A stretch of DNA of 64,000 nt from Streptomyces sp. Sge12 (GCF_002080455.1 NZ_CP020555.1:2914001-2978000), one strand, 5' to 3'; positions 1 to 8,000 are shown, counted from the first letter of the stretch. Notes: a model not told the origin generated them from the sequence alone. Numbers and translations: made by a program.

Positions 1-124
1 GGCCGAAACAGCTGATGTCGAAGGCGAGTCCGGACCCGGCGATCTGGACACCTACGTACAGATCGGTGCCCGCCGTGAGATCACTGATCTTGGCCTTGTG
101 GCCGCGTTGGAATTCCCTGGCCAT
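1..124 (-). CDS. TerD family protein, 5' part only
   Basis: The gene starts with ATG at 124 and runs off the left edge of the window, so only the first 41 residues are seen. They begin MAREFQRGHKAKISDL and continue with GTDLYVGVQIAG and FDISCFG, which is the classic N-terminal beta-strand region of TerD/CABP1 proteins. This family binds calcium and is linked to tellurite resistance, stress and development in Streptomyces. The calcium-binding loops lie outside the window. Family assignment is firm; the specific role is not known from this fragment. Confidence 0.85.
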   Translation of the reverse strand, partial: MAREFQRGHKAKISDLTAGTDLYVGVQIAGSGLAFDISCFG

Positions 125-263
125 ACGTACGACCGTCCCCCATCCCGACTGTGAATGCGTGCCGCTCAGGCTAACGGCAACTGCCGACATCCGGCCAAGC
201 CGGTACCGACCCGGTACAAAACACTCTGCGTGACGTGACGGACCGGCGCCGCCGGCCGCGGGC

Positions 264-902
264 TCACTCCTCGCGGGCGGCCGGAACCTTCGGCAGCCGC
301 TCGGCGGCGACCACGCCCTCCAGGTAGCCGCGGGCCCGCTCGGTGCGCGGATAGGCCTCCAGCAGTTCCCAGAAGCGGGGCCCGTGGCCGGGTACGAGGA
401 GGTGGGCCAGCTCGTGCAGGAGCACGTAGTCGACGACGTACTCGGGCATCCCCTGGAGCCGGTGGGAGAGCCGGATGCTGCCTTCGGCGGGGGTGCAGGA
501 GCCCCAGCGGGTGTTCTGGTTGGTGACCCAGCGGACCGTACGGGGGCGGGCGCGGCCGTCGAAGTACTGCTCGGACAGCTGTGCGGCGCGCTCGGTGAGT
601 TCCGCGTCCCCGAAGGTGCGTCTGCTCTCCTGCGCCGCCAGCTTGTCGAGCATGACGCCCACCCAGCGCTGCTCCTCCGCCTCGGACATCCGGGCAGGGA
701 TGAGGACGACCGTACGGTCACCCTCGCGATAGGCGGATACGGTCCTGCGGCGGCGCGCGCTCCGGCGGACTTCGACGGCGCGCTGCGGGGGGTCGGCGGA
801 CACGCCACGACGGTACCCGGTCGTGATGGCGGAAGTCCCGCCCGTCCGGGGTTCGAACACGGGGGATTCGCGGCCGATTTCCGGAACGCCATTTCCCTTC
901 AT
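264..902 (-). CDS. YgjP-type (M48-like) zinc metallopeptidase
   Basis: The 212-residue product ends in a compact zincin domain. It has LLHELAHLLVPGHG (the HExxH zinc site), a preceding TRWGSC block and a following FWELLEAYP helix, the pattern of the YgjP/DUF45 family. No signal peptide is visible, so it is probably cytoplasmic, and its substrate is unknown. The first 33 residues look poorly conserved. A GTG at 803 (VSADPPQR) is a plausible alternative start giving 179 residues; neither start has a strong ribosome-binding site. The gene diverges from the ThiF-like gene at 1034. Confidence 0.8.
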   Translation of the reverse strand: MKGNGVPEIGRESPVFEPRTGGTSAITTGYRRGVSADPPQRAVEVRRSARRRRTVSAYREGDRTVVLIPARMSEAEEQRWVGVMLDKLAAQESRRTFGDAELTERAAQLSEQYFDGRARPRTVRWVTNQNTRWGSCTPAEGSIRLSHRLQGMPEYVVDYVLLHELAHLLVPGHGPRFWELLEAYPRTERARGYLEGVVAAERLPKVPAAREE

Positions 903-1033
903 CTCATATGCCTAATACCTCGCACCTGTGGACAAATTCCTGCATGGATTCCGGCGGGCGGGCACTGTTGCGGAAGAACGGGAAACGGGCGGCTCGGATG
1001 CGCCCGGGATATCGGGATCGAGGGGGACGGGAC

Positions 1034-2176
1034 ATGTATCCGAAGGTGAAGCCGGCGCTGGCGCGGGCATGGCGGGATCTGCAGACGGTTCAGTTCGGGG
1101 TGACGCCCGCCCATGCGGTGGTGCTCGCACCCGTGGACACGGCGACGGGCACGCTGATCGACCGGATCGACGGGACCCGGGGGATGGAGTTACTGCGGAC
1201 CGAGGCCCGCGGAATGGGACTGCCGGACGGCCGGGCCGACGAGGTGGTCAGGACGCTGGCGGGGGCCGGCCTGCTCGACGACGCCACGGCGGGCGGCCCG
1301 CGGGCCCAGGCCCTGCGGGGGCATCCGGAGACCGTGGAGCGGCTGGGGCCGGACCTGGGTTCCCTGTCGCTGGTCCACCGGGAGCCCGGAGGGGACTTGC
1401 GGGGGATGGCCGCCCGCCGGGCGATACGGGTCCGGGTGCGCGGGAGCGGCCGGGTGGGGGCCGTGATCGCCGCGGTCCTGGCGGCAGCGGGCGTGGGCCG
1501 GGTCGAGGTGCTCGACGGCGGCCGGGCGGAGCCGGCGGACGTGGCGCCGGGCGGGCTGGATCCCGCCGGCGTGGGCCGGCCGCGTGCGGAGTGTGCGGGC
1601 CGGCTGGTCCGCGAGTCGGCGCCGGGCCGGGCCCCGCGGGCCGGCGAGGACGAGGGGGCGGAGCCGGGGCTGTCCCTGGTGGTGGTCGCGCCCCGGGACG
1701 GCCTGCACGCGTGGGCCCCGGATCCGGACACCGCGGCCGACTGGGTCTGCGCGGGCATCCCCCACCTGTACGCGGGGGTGTTGGAGGGCACGGGCCTGGT
1801 GGGACCGCTGGTGCTGCCCGGTGCGACGGCCTGCGCGGGGTGCATGGAGCGCGACCGCGTGGACCGGGACGCGGCCTGGCCGAGGATGCTCGTCCAGTGG
1901 CGCTCGGCCCACCGCCGCCGCGGGGGCGCCGCGTGCGACCTGGGCCTGTCCACGGCGGTGGCCGGACTGGCCGCGGCCCACGCCCTCGCCTTCCTCGACG
2001 GCGGACTTCCCGCGTCCACGGCGGCCCGCTGGGAGGCGGCCCTCCCCGCCCTCCACTGGGAATCCACCCCGGTCCTGCCCCATCCCGACTGCCCCTGCGG
2101 GGCGGCCGGGGAGCGCACGGACACCCGGCGGGAAGCTGGAGAAGGTGCCCTCCTCCGAGCCGCGAGGAGGCCATGA
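1034..2176 (+). CDS. Stand-alone ThiF / cyclodehydratase-like protein with TTA codon
   Basis: The 380-residue protein starts at ATG 1034 behind AGGGGGACGGG. Residues 1-100 resemble the winged-helix, RRE-like N-terminus of TOMM/bacteriocin cyclodehydratase proteins. The middle part is a degenerate ThiF/E1 Rossmann fold (VGAVIAAVLAAAGVGRVEV), and Cys pairs (ACAGCMERDR; HPDCPCG) can bind zinc. No YcaO partner, precursor peptide or other TOMM gene is adjacent, and the canonical ATP-binding GxGxxG is weak. The codon at 1190-1192 is TTA, so translation should need the bldA tRNA. It lies 55 bp ahead of the ABC1 kinase gene. Biochemical role is unknown. Confidence 0.75.
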   Translation: MYPKVKPALARAWRDLQTVQFGVTPAHAVVLAPVDTATGTLIDRIDGTRGMELLRTEARGMGLPDGRADEVVRTLAGAGLLDDATAGGPRAQALRGHPETVERLGPDLGSLSLVHREPGGDLRGMAARRAIRVRVRGSGRVGAVIAAVLAAAGVGRVEVLDGGRAEPADVAPGGLDPAGVGRPRAECAGRLVRESAPGRAPRAGEDEGAEPGLSLVVVAPRDGLHAWAPDPDTAADWVCAGIPHLYAGVLEGTGLVGPLVLPGATACAGCMERDRVDRDAAWPRMLVQWRSAHRRRGGAACDLGLSTAVAGLAAAHALAFLDGGLPASTAARWEAALPALHWESTPVLPHPDCPCGAAGERTDTRREAGEGALLRAARRP

Positions 2177-2231
2177 CAGGATGCGGAGAACCGCTGTTCG
2201 CGGCGCAGCTGTCTGGGACATGGAGGGGCGT

Positions 2232-3560
2232 ATGTCTGATCTTCCCCGGAAGGCGGTCACCCGTACCGTCAAGCTGGCCGCGCTGCCGCTCGGCATCGCG
2301 GGACGGGCCACGTGGGGGCTGGGCAAGCGGATCGGGGGCAAGTCCGCGGAGATCGTGGCGCGCGAGCTCCAACAGCGCACCGCCGAGCAGTTGTTCCGCA
2401 CGCTCGGGGAGCTGAAGGGCGGTGCCATGAAGTTCGGGCAGGCCCTGTCGGTCTTCGAGTCGGCGCTGCCCGAGGAGGTCGCGGGGCCCTATCGGGCGGC
2501 GCTGACCAAGCTTCAGGAGGCGGCTCCGCCGCTGCCCGCGGCGACGGTGCACCAGGTGCTGACGGACCGTCTGGGTGCCGACTGGCGGGACTTGTTCGAG
2601 GAGTTCGAGGACAAGCCGGCCGCGGCGGCCTCCATCGGGCAGGTGCACCGGGCGGTGTGGCACGACGGGCGGCAGGTGGCCGTCAAGGTCCAGTACCCGG
2701 GGGCGGGCGAGGCGCTGCTGTCGGACCTCAAGCAGCTGGGCCGGTTCGCGGGGCTGCTGGGGCCGCTGATCCCCGGCATGGAGATCAAGCCGCTGATCAA
2801 GGAGTTGCGCGACCGGGTCGCGGAGGAACTCGACTACGAGCTGGAGGCCGAGGCCCAGCGCACGCACGCGGACGCCTTCGTGGACGACCCGGACGTGGTC
2901 GTGCCGGAGGTCGTGCACCAGGGCGACCAGGTGCTGGTGACCGAGTGGATGGAGGGGACCCCGCTGTCGGAGGTGATAGCCGACGGCACCCAGGAGGAGC
3001 GGGATCGCGCCGGACAGCTGCTGGCCCGGTTCCTGTTCTCCGGGCCGGCGCGCACCGGTCTGCTGCACGCGGACCCGCACCCGGGCAACTTCCGGCTGAT
3101 ACCGGGGGCGGACGGCCGGATGCGGCTGGGGGTCCTGGACTTCGGCACGGTCGACCGGCTGCCCGGCGGCTGGCCCAAGCCCATCGGCAGGTCGCTGCGG
3201 ATGACGCTGGACGGTGACGCCGAGGGGGTCTACGGGCACCTGTGCGCCGAGGGGTTCGTGAAGGAGTCCATCGAGCTGGACCCCGACGCGGTGCTGGACT
3301 ACCTGAAGCCGATCATCGAGCCCGCCGAGGCCGAGGAGTTCACCTTCACCCGGCCGTGGCTGCGCGGCCAGGCGGCGCGGATCGCCGATCCCCGCTCCCC
3401 CGCGCACCAGTTGGGCCGGCAGATCAATCTGCCGCCGTCGTACCTGCTGATCCACCGTGTGACGCTGAGCACCATCGGGGTGCTGTGCCAGCTGGGCGCG
3501 ACGGTGCGGCTGCGGGACGAACTGGACACCTGGCTGCCGGGGTTCGCCGCGGCCGAGTGA
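2232..3560 (+). CDS. ABC1/UbiB-family atypical kinase
   Basis: This 442-residue protein has the hallmarks of the AarF/UbiB/COQ8 family. There is a KxGQ-type motif (AMKFGQALS), an Ala-rich nucleotide loop ([10 protein letters not shown]), the VAIK-equivalent lysine ([10 protein letters not shown]), a catalytic loop ([11 protein letters not shown]) and a metal-binding DFG (VLDFGTVDR). Such proteins are ATPases/kinases that support lipid-quinone or lipid metabolism. The start at ATG 2232 follows GGAGGGG. In M. tuberculosis the equivalent gene (Rv3197) sits beside whiB7, and the same adjacency is seen here with wblC, so a role in intrinsic drug tolerance is possible but inferred. Confidence 0.9.
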   Translation: MSDLPRKAVTRTVKLAALPLGIAGRATWGLGKRIGGKSAEIVARELQQRTAEQLFRTLGELKGGAMKFGQALSVFESALPEEVAGPYRAALTKLQEAAPPLPAATVHQVLTDRLGADWRDLFEEFEDKPAAAASIGQVHRAVWHDGRQVAVKVQYPGAGEALLSDLKQLGRFAGLLGPLIPGMEIKPLIKELRDRVAEELDYELEAEAQRTHADAFVDDPDVVVPEVVHQGDQVLVTEWMEGTPLSEVIADGTQEERDRAGQLLARFLFSGPARTGLLHADPHPGNFRLIPGADGRMRLGVLDFGTVDRLPGGWPKPIGRSLRMTLDGDAEGVYGHLCAEGFVKESIELDPDAVLDYLKPIIEPAEAEEFTFTRPWLRGQAARIADPRSPAHQLGRQINLPPSYLLIHRVTLSTIGVLCQLGATVRLRDELDTWLPGFAAAE

Positions 3561-3582
3561 CGGCCCCGGGGCGGGCCCTGCG

Positions 3583-3789
3583 TCACCACCAGGACGAGTC
3601 GAGCCTGCCCTCGATCGCCCGCAGGTTGGCGCGCGCGCAGTCGACGCAGAAGTACTGTCTGGTCCCGTTCTCCACGGAGCAGGTCCAGGTGGGCGGGATC
3701 TCGCCCGGGGGCCTCGTGCCACAGCTCGCGCAGACGACGGGCTGGGCCTCGGATCCCGACGGGCCGGGACGGTGAGTCGGCTGGTCCAC
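3583..3789 (-). CDS. Small zinc-ribbon protein, unknown function
   Basis: The 68-residue product has two Cys pairs, VVCASCGTR and YFCVDCARA, with a further Cys between them, which looks like a small zinc ribbon. It ends in RAIEGRLDSSWW. The chosen start is GTG at 3789, with a GGAG just upstream that overlaps the codon; a CTG two codons earlier is also possible. It converges with the ABC1 kinase gene (22 bp between stops). I do not recognise a named family; proteins of this kind are common as conserved hypotheticals in Streptomyces. Confidence 0.7.
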   Translation of the reverse strand: MDQPTHRPGPSGSEAQPVVCASCGTRPPGEIPPTWTCSVENGTRQYFCVDCARANLRAIEGRLDSSWW

Positions 3790-3837
3790 CTCCAGACGAT
3801 ATCCCCGTCCGCGGCGGAGAGCGGTCCGCAACGCACC

Positions 3838-3869
3838 GGGGGGACCGGTCCGTGCGGACCGGTCCCCCC
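3838..3869 (-). terminator. Terminator hairpin after the wblC operon
   Basis: A perfect 14-bp inverted repeat (GGGGGGACCGGTCC / GGACCGGTCCCCCC) with a GTGC loop lies between the wblC-distal ORF and the small zinc-ribbon gene, both on the minus strand. No T-tract follows, as is common in Streptomyces. Confidence 0.75.
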
Positions 3870-3889
3870 GGGGATGCTGTTTTCGGCTA

Positions 3890-4219
3890 TCAGTGCATGA
3901 CGGCCATGGCCAGCGCACGCCGGGCGCGCATGGAGACGCGCTCGGCACGCCGCTGCATGCGGCGGGCGGCGACCAGGCGTACGGCGTGACGTTCGACGTC
4001 CACCTCACGCATGAGCTCGTCCATATGGGCACGAGCCAGGGCTTCTGGGATGAGTTGCATTTCGCGGGTCCTGTTCTGACGCGAGGTCATCGCGCCGGCG
4101 GTGATGAAGTCTGCGTGGGCGGCGCCGTGGGGCTGCTCGCTCGTGGTGTGGGCGGTCATGAGGGCCTGCTTCAAGGGGTCGTGCGTCAAGGGGCGGTCGA
4201 TGGTTCCGATGGCGGTCAT
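3890..4219 (-). CDS. Conserved basic protein translationally coupled to wblC
   Basis: The start ATG at 4219 overlaps the wblC stop codon (ATGA), so the two genes are translationally coupled. The 109-residue product has a Thr/Ala-rich N-terminal half and a basic helical C-terminal half with many Arg residues (for example VRLVAARRMQRRAERVS and MRARRALAMAVMH). No domain, signal peptide or membrane segment is recognisable. Because it is in one transcript with wblC it should be induced by translation inhibitors. It could bind nucleic acid or a partner protein, but that is inference only. Confidence 0.7.
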   Translation of the reverse strand: MTAIGTIDRPLTHDPLKQALMTAHTTSEQPHGAAHADFITAGAMTSRQNRTREMQLIPEALARAHMDELMREVDVERHAVRLVAARRMQRRAERVSMRARRALAMAVMH

Positions 4220-4587
4220 GCCGAGACAACCGGGTTCTTGCGCGGACGGCCACGGGGACGCTTGCGGGCGACGACGACACCCTGGACGAAGAGCTCGCCA
4301 CCCCAGACACCCCAGGGCTCGCGGCGCTCGATCGCCCCGGCGAGGCAGGCCTCGACCAGCGGGCAGGTGCGGCAGAGGGACTTGGCGTACTCGACGTCGG
4401 CCGGGGACTCGGCGAAGAAGACCTCGGGGTCGAAGGTGCGGCACGGTACGGGCACACCGAGGTTCTCGATGGCGTCGTCGAGCGCGGTGAGCGCGGTGAG
4501 CGGGGTCAAGGTGTGGTCCTCCGGGACTGCGGGCGGGGAGATCAGTTGGGTCTGCGGTACGGACGGGGCGTGCGCTTCGAGTTGCAC
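4216..4587 (-). CDS. wblC: WhiB7/WblC iron-sulfur transcriptional activator
   Basis: The 123-residue protein carries the four-Cys WhiB signature (PVPCRTF, SLCRTC, EACLAG) for a [4Fe-4S] cluster, the EPWGVWGGE turn and a C-terminal AT-hook RGRPRKN. The EPW element plus AT-hook is diagnostic of WhiB7/WblC. It acts with the principal sigma factor (HrdB/SigA region 4) to activate intrinsic antibiotic-resistance genes and its own promoter. Start is GTG 4587, with GAGGAAG upstream. A leader of about 630 nt precedes it, with an upstream ORF and an attenuator described separately. The downstream 109-codon ORF overlaps its stop. Confidence 0.95.
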   Translation of the reverse strand: MQLEAHAPSVPQTQLISPPAVPEDHTLTPLTALTALDDAIENLGVPVPCRTFDPEVFFAESPADVEYAKSLCRTCPLVEACLAGAIERREPWGVWGGELFVQGVVVARKRPRGRPRKNPVVSA

Positions 4588-4714
4588 GGTGGTTTCTTCC
4601 TCGTCTTGTTCGGCTAGTCGTTCCGGCCGGTCGGCCGGGTTCGGCTGGGTTGTGCTCTCACACCGACTGGCACTGCCAGTCCCGAGACCCCTTCGCTCCG
4701 TCGCCCCCGGTCGG

Positions 4715-4760
4715 GGACAAACAGAAGGGCCGCGGATCCCGGGTGGGGTTCCGCGGCCCT
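4715..4760 (-). terminator. Intrinsic terminator in the wblC leader (attenuator)
   Basis: On the minus strand, arms AGGGCCGCGGA and TCCGCGGCCCT (11 bp, 4726-4736 and 4750-4760) form a strong stem. It is followed directly by the T-rich run TTCTGTTTGT. It lies about 25 nt after the stop codon of the upstream ORF and about 130 nt before the wblC start, which is where a transcription attenuator would sit. A smaller hairpin (GACTGGC/GCCAGTC, 4665-4681) lies closer to wblC. Confidence 0.75.
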
Positions 4761-4770
4761 GAAGGCGCCG

Positions 4771-4790
4771 GCCTGATCATGCGATCAGGC
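4771..4790 (-). promoter_or_regulatory. Hairpin overlapping the uORF stop codon
   Basis: An 8-bp perfect inverted repeat (GCCTGATC, loop of 4, GATCAGGC) includes the stop codon of the upstream ORF at 4785-4787. A ribosome stalled in the last codons would melt it. It could therefore act as the sensor or anti-anti-terminator arm next to the downstream terminator. Its presence is seen in the sequence; the function is inferred. Confidence 0.55.
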
Positions 4791-5108
4791 TGGATCACTC
4801 CAGGGTTCGAGCCCGCGGAAGGCCCACATCAGGTGGTGCTGCTGCTTCGTCTGCTTCTTCAGGGATCCGGCACCGGCTGCGGCAGCGAATCCATAGGCGC
4901 CATGCGTCTGCGCTTCTGCTGCCAGTACTGCCACCGGTGCCTGGGTCGGTCGCTCATTGCGCTCGCTGACCGGAAGGGTCGCCAGCAGGGCGGGGCGGTC
5001 GGCGGAAATCGCGGACACACCGGTACCCAGGATGGAGACGGAACCGAGCAGGCAGGAAGCGTCGACCGAGCGATCGGTCATTTTGGTGAAGGTCATGAAG
5101 CTGGTCAC
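4785..5108 (-). CDS. wblC upstream ORF (107 codons)
   Basis: The GTG at 5108 follows GAGAGGAGG at ideal spacing, so the ORF is very likely translated. The 107-residue product has no known domain. It ends with a Lys/Gln/His-rich stretch (LKKQTKQQHHL) and an aromatic tail (MWAFRGLEPWSDPA). It lies wholly within the wblC leader RNA, and its stop is embedded in one hairpin just before the attenuator terminator. Upstream ORFs that control whiB7/wblC by attenuation are established in actinobacteria; that this ORF is that sensor is inferred. It could also be a functional small protein. Confidence 0.65.
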   Translation of the reverse strand: MTSFMTFTKMTDRSVDASCLLGSVSILGTGVSAISADRPALLATLPVSERNERPTQAPVAVLAAEAQTHGAYGFAAAAGAGSLKKQTKQQHHLMWAFRGLEPWSDPA

Positions 5109-5225
5109 TGGTCTCGCCTCCTCTCGGCGTCTCGGGGACTCGGCCCGAGGGCCTGTCCCATGCGTATTCGGATAAGTACAGCACGGATCCAGGGCTTCGG
5201 AGAAGCCACCGTTTCCGTTGCTAAG

Positions 5226-5264
5226 AACCTATGGGTCTTCGCTGGGCATGTGCAAACTATTTTT
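5226..5264 (-). promoter_or_regulatory. WhiB7-type autoregulated promoter for the wblC leader
   Basis: Reading the minus strand, an AT-rich block (AAAAATAGT, 5256-5264) abuts a -35 TTGCAC (5250-5255), an 18-nt spacer and a -10 TAGGTT (5226-5231). An A/T-rich box just upstream of a TTG-type -35 is the established binding context for WhiB7/WblC with its AT-hook. Transcription would begin near 5219, about 110 nt before the upstream ORF. Confidence 0.7.
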
Positions 5265-5275
5265 CCGACGAGTTT

Positions 5276-7450
5276 CTACGCGTCGTCAGGATGCCCGGCC
5301 CCAACCTCCTGACCTGCGCAGATGGCCAGGACCTCGGCTCCGTACCGCGCAAGCTTACGGCCGCCCACTCCGGAGATCATCGAGAGCTCCCCCTCCTCGG
5401 AGGGCGCGGCCTCCGCGATGGCGATCAGCGTCTTGTCGGTGAAGACGCAGTAGGCGGGCAGGCCCTGCTCCTTCGACTGGGCCGCGCGCCACTCCCGCAG
5501 CCGCTCGTAGAGTCCCTCGTCCATGTCGGACGGGCAGTCCTCACAGCGCATCAGCTTCAGCTCGCCGGCCTCGGTCAGCGTCTTGCCGCAGACCCGGCAC
5601 AGCGCCGGACCGCGGCGGCCGCGCCCCCGCGCCGCTCTCCCGTCCGCGGAGCCCGGGCCGGGGGCCGGGGCCGCCGAGCCCGGCCGCAAGCCGTTCAGGA
5701 AGCGGCTGGGCCGCCGGGAGGGCCTGCCGCCGGGAGCGCGGGAGAGGGACCAGGAGAGGGTCAGGTGCAATCGCGCCCGGGTGACGCCGACGTAGAGCAG
5801 CCGCCGTTCCTCCTCGACCTGCTCGTCGGTCTTGGCATAGGTGATCGGCATCATGCCGTCGGTGAGACCCGCGAGGAACACGGCGTCCCATTCCAGGCCC
5901 TTGGCCGCGTGCAGCGAGGCCAGGGTCACGCCCTGGACGGTCGGGGCGTGCTGGGCGGCCTTGCGCTCCTCCAGCTCGACCGTGAGGTCGGCGAGGGTGG
6001 CCCCGGGCCGGCCGCGGGCGAAGTCCTCGGCGAGCCGGACCAGGGCGGCCAGCGACTCCCACTGGTCGCGCACGGCGCCGGAGCCGGCGGGCGGCTCGCC
6101 GCTCCAGCCGGTGGAGCTGAGCACCGCGCGGACCTGCGGGCCGAGCTCCACGACGTCGTCGAGCAGGGGGTCGTTCCCGCCGGAGCGGGCGGCTCCGCGC
6201 AGCGCGAGGATGGCCCTCTGGACCTCCTGGCGCTCGAAAAACCGCTCGGCGCCGCGCAGCTGGTAGGGGACCCCGGCGTCGGCGAGGGCCTGCTCGTAGA
6301 CCTCGGACTGGGCGTTGATGCGGTAGAGCACGGCGATCTCGCCGGCCGGGACGCCCGCGGCGATCAGGTCGCGGATGCGGTGGGCGACGCCCTCCGCCTC
6401 GGCGGGCTCGTCGGCGTACTCGGCGTAGACGGGGTCGGGACCCCGCTCGCGCTGCGAGACGAGCTCCAGCCGGTGCTCGGCGGCGCGGCCCTTGGCCTGG
6501 TTCAGGAGCCCGTTGGCGAGGTGGACCACCTGGGGGGTGGAGCGGTAGTCGCGGACCAGCTTGACCACGGTGGCCTGCGGGTAGCGGGTGCGGAAGTTCA
6601 GCAGGTGGTCGGGGGTGGCGCCGGTGAAGGAGTAGATGGTCTGGCTGGCGTCACCGACCACGCAGAGGCTGTCGCGCTCGCCGAGCCACAGGTCCAGCAG
6701 CCGCTGCTGGAGCGGGCTGACGTCCTGGTACTCGTCGACGACGAAGTGCTGGTACTGGGTGCGGATCTGCTCGGCGATGTCGTGGCGGTCCTGGAGGATG
6801 CCGACGGTCAGGAGCAGCACGTCCTCGAAGTCGATCATGCCGCGGTCGCGCTTGAGCTGTTCGTACGTGCCGTAGATCTGGGCGATCTCGGCCAGGTCCC
6901 GGGGGGCCTCGCGGCCCGACTTCAGGGCGGCCACCGGATAGTCGGCGGGCACGGTCTGGGTGACCTTGGCCCACTCGATCTCGCCCGTGACGTCGCGCAG
7001 CTCGTTGCGGTCGAGGCGGATGCGGCAGCGGGCGCCGGCCTCGGCGACGAACTGGATCTTGCGCTCCAGCAGCCGGGGCACCTCCCCGCCGACCGCTTTC
7101 GGCCAGAAGTACTGGAGCTGACGCAGGGCGGCGGAGTGGAAGGTGCGGGCCTGCACCCCGCCCGCGCCCAGGGTGCGCAGGCGGCCGCGCATCTCGCCCG
7201 CGGCGCGGTTGGTGAAGGTGACGGCGAGCACACTGGCCGGCATGAGCTGCCCGGACCGGACGCCGTAGGCGATGCGGTGGGTGATCGCGCGGGTCTTGCC
7301 GGTACCGGCACCCGCCAGCACGCACACCGGTCCGCGCAGGGTCGTCGCGACCTCGCGCTGCTCCGGGTCGAGGCCCAGGAGCACCGCGTCGGCCGAGTCG
7401 GCGGAGTCGGGGCCACCCGGGAACGATGAGGAGTGCGTTGCTGCTGTCAC
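5276..7450 (-). CDS. uvrD2: ATP-dependent DNA helicase UvrD2
   Basis: This 724-residue SF1A helicase has Walker A GAGTGKT (residues 47-53), motif II VDEYQDV, motif III GDASQTIYSF, motif IV YRSTPQVV and motifs V/VI (SLHAAKGLEWD; LLYVGVTRAR). The C-terminal part has a four-Cys zinc motif (CRVCGK and MRCEDC) and an HRDC domain (about 645-720). That helicase-zinc-HRDC layout defines actinobacterial UvrD2 rather than UvrD1/PcrA. It unwinds DNA 3' to 5' in repair. The start is GTG 7450 with only a weak GGCGGG upstream. The gene lies directly upstream of the wblC promoter on the same strand. Confidence 0.93.
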   Translation of the reverse strand: MTAATHSSSFPGGPDSADSADAVLLGLDPEQREVATTLRGPVCVLAGAGTGKTRAITHRIAYGVRSGQLMPASVLAVTFTNRAAGEMRGRLRTLGAGGVQARTFHSAALRQLQYFWPKAVGGEVPRLLERKIQFVAEAGARCRIRLDRNELRDVTGEIEWAKVTQTVPADYPVAALKSGREAPRDLAEIAQIYGTYEQLKRDRGMIDFEDVLLLTVGILQDRHDIAEQIRTQYQHFVVDEYQDVSPLQQRLLDLWLGERDSLCVVGDASQTIYSFTGATPDHLLNFRTRYPQATVVKLVRDYRSTPQVVHLANGLLNQAKGRAAEHRLELVSQRERGPDPVYAEYADEPAEAEGVAHRIRDLIAAGVPAGEIAVLYRINAQSEVYEQALADAGVPYQLRGAERFFERQEVQRAILALRGAARSGGNDPLLDDVVELGPQVRAVLSSTGWSGEPPAGSGAVRDQWESLAALVRLAEDFARGRPGATLADLTVELEERKAAQHAPTVQGVTLASLHAAKGLEWDAVFLAGLTDGMMPITYAKTDEQVEEERRLLYVGVTRARLHLTLSWSLSRAPGGRPSRRPSRFLNGLRPGSAAPAPGPGSADGRAARGRGRRGPALCRVCGKTLTEAGELKLMRCEDCPSDMDEGLYERLREWRAAQSKEQGLPAYCVFTDKTLIAIAEAAPSEEGELSMISGVGGRKLARYGAEVLAICAGQEVGAGHPDDA

Positions 7451-7551
7451 CCCGCCATGCTGCCAGGTCTCGTGGGTCGGGCGGGAAAGTTGTCCACAGG
7501 CAGCACGTATCAGTCGTATCAGTCACACCGGGCGCCCGGCGGCGGCCGTAC

Positions 7552-7578
7552 GGGAATGGCCGCCGGGTCCCGTACGTT
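7552..7578 (+). promoter_or_regulatory. SigR-type promoter for the mycoredoxin gene
   Basis: GGGAAT (7552-7557), exactly 18 nt, then GTT (7576-7578) is a perfect match to the disulfide-stress sigma factor SigR consensus GGAAT-N18-GTT. It lies 42 nt upstream of the mycoredoxin start, and redox proteins of this kind are typical SigR targets. Confidence 0.8.
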
Positions 7579-7620
7579 CGTGTACTCGGACCACCGAGCC
7601 CTCACGAAGGAGAGCGCAGC

Positions 7621-7881
7621 ATGCAGGACACGGGCACCGTCACGATGTACAGCACGACCTGGTGCGGCTACTGCCGTCGGCTGAAGACCCAGCTGGACCG
7701 GGAAGGCATCGCGTACAACGAGATCAACATCGAGCTCGACCCGGAGTCCGCGGCGTTCGTGGAGAAGGCCAACGGCGGCAACCAGACCGTTCCCACCGTC
7801 CTCGTGAAGTCCGCCGCGGGCAGCGAGTCCGTCATGACGAACCCGAGCCTGGCCCAGGTCAAGCAGGCCCTCGCCGTCTGA
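7621..7881 (+). CDS. mrx1: Mycoredoxin (glutaredoxin-like)
   Basis: The 86-residue thioredoxin-fold protein has the active site TTWCGYCRRL near residue 15 and the cis-Pro segment TVPTV near residue 60. CGYC is the mycoredoxin-1 active site, which uses mycothiol to reduce mixed disulfides in the cytoplasm. The start ATG 7621 follows GAAGGAGAG. It has its own SigR-type promoter and is bounded by a strong hairpin terminator. The uvrD2-mrx1-nudC neighbourhood matches M. tuberculosis Rv3198c-Rv3198A-Rv3199c. Confidence 0.93.
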   Translation: MQDTGTVTMYSTTWCGYCRRLKTQLDREGIAYNEINIELDPESAAFVEKANGGNQTVPTVLVKSAAGSESVMTNPSLAQVKQALAV

Positions 7882-7933
7882 GCGGCAGCCCGAGCGGCTC
7901 CGGGAACGGATGCGAGCGGGCGCGAACGAACGA

Positions 7934-7977
7934 ACACAGCGGAGGGCCCCCGCCGAGGCGGGGGCCCTCCGCTGTGT
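7934..7977. terminator. Bidirectional terminator between mrx1 and nudC
   Basis: A perfect inverted repeat of about 20 bp (ACACAGCGGAGGGCCCCCGC and its complement, with a very short GAG-type loop) lies between two convergent genes and can serve both strands. Confidence 0.85.
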
Positions 7978-8000
7978 CACGGAGCGGGAAGTGACGAAGG

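Noticed and set aside
4795..4830. GGTTCGAGCCC resembling a tRNA T-arm
   Set aside because: No acceptor, D or anticodon arms can be assembled around it, and it lies inside the wblC upstream ORF on the other strand.
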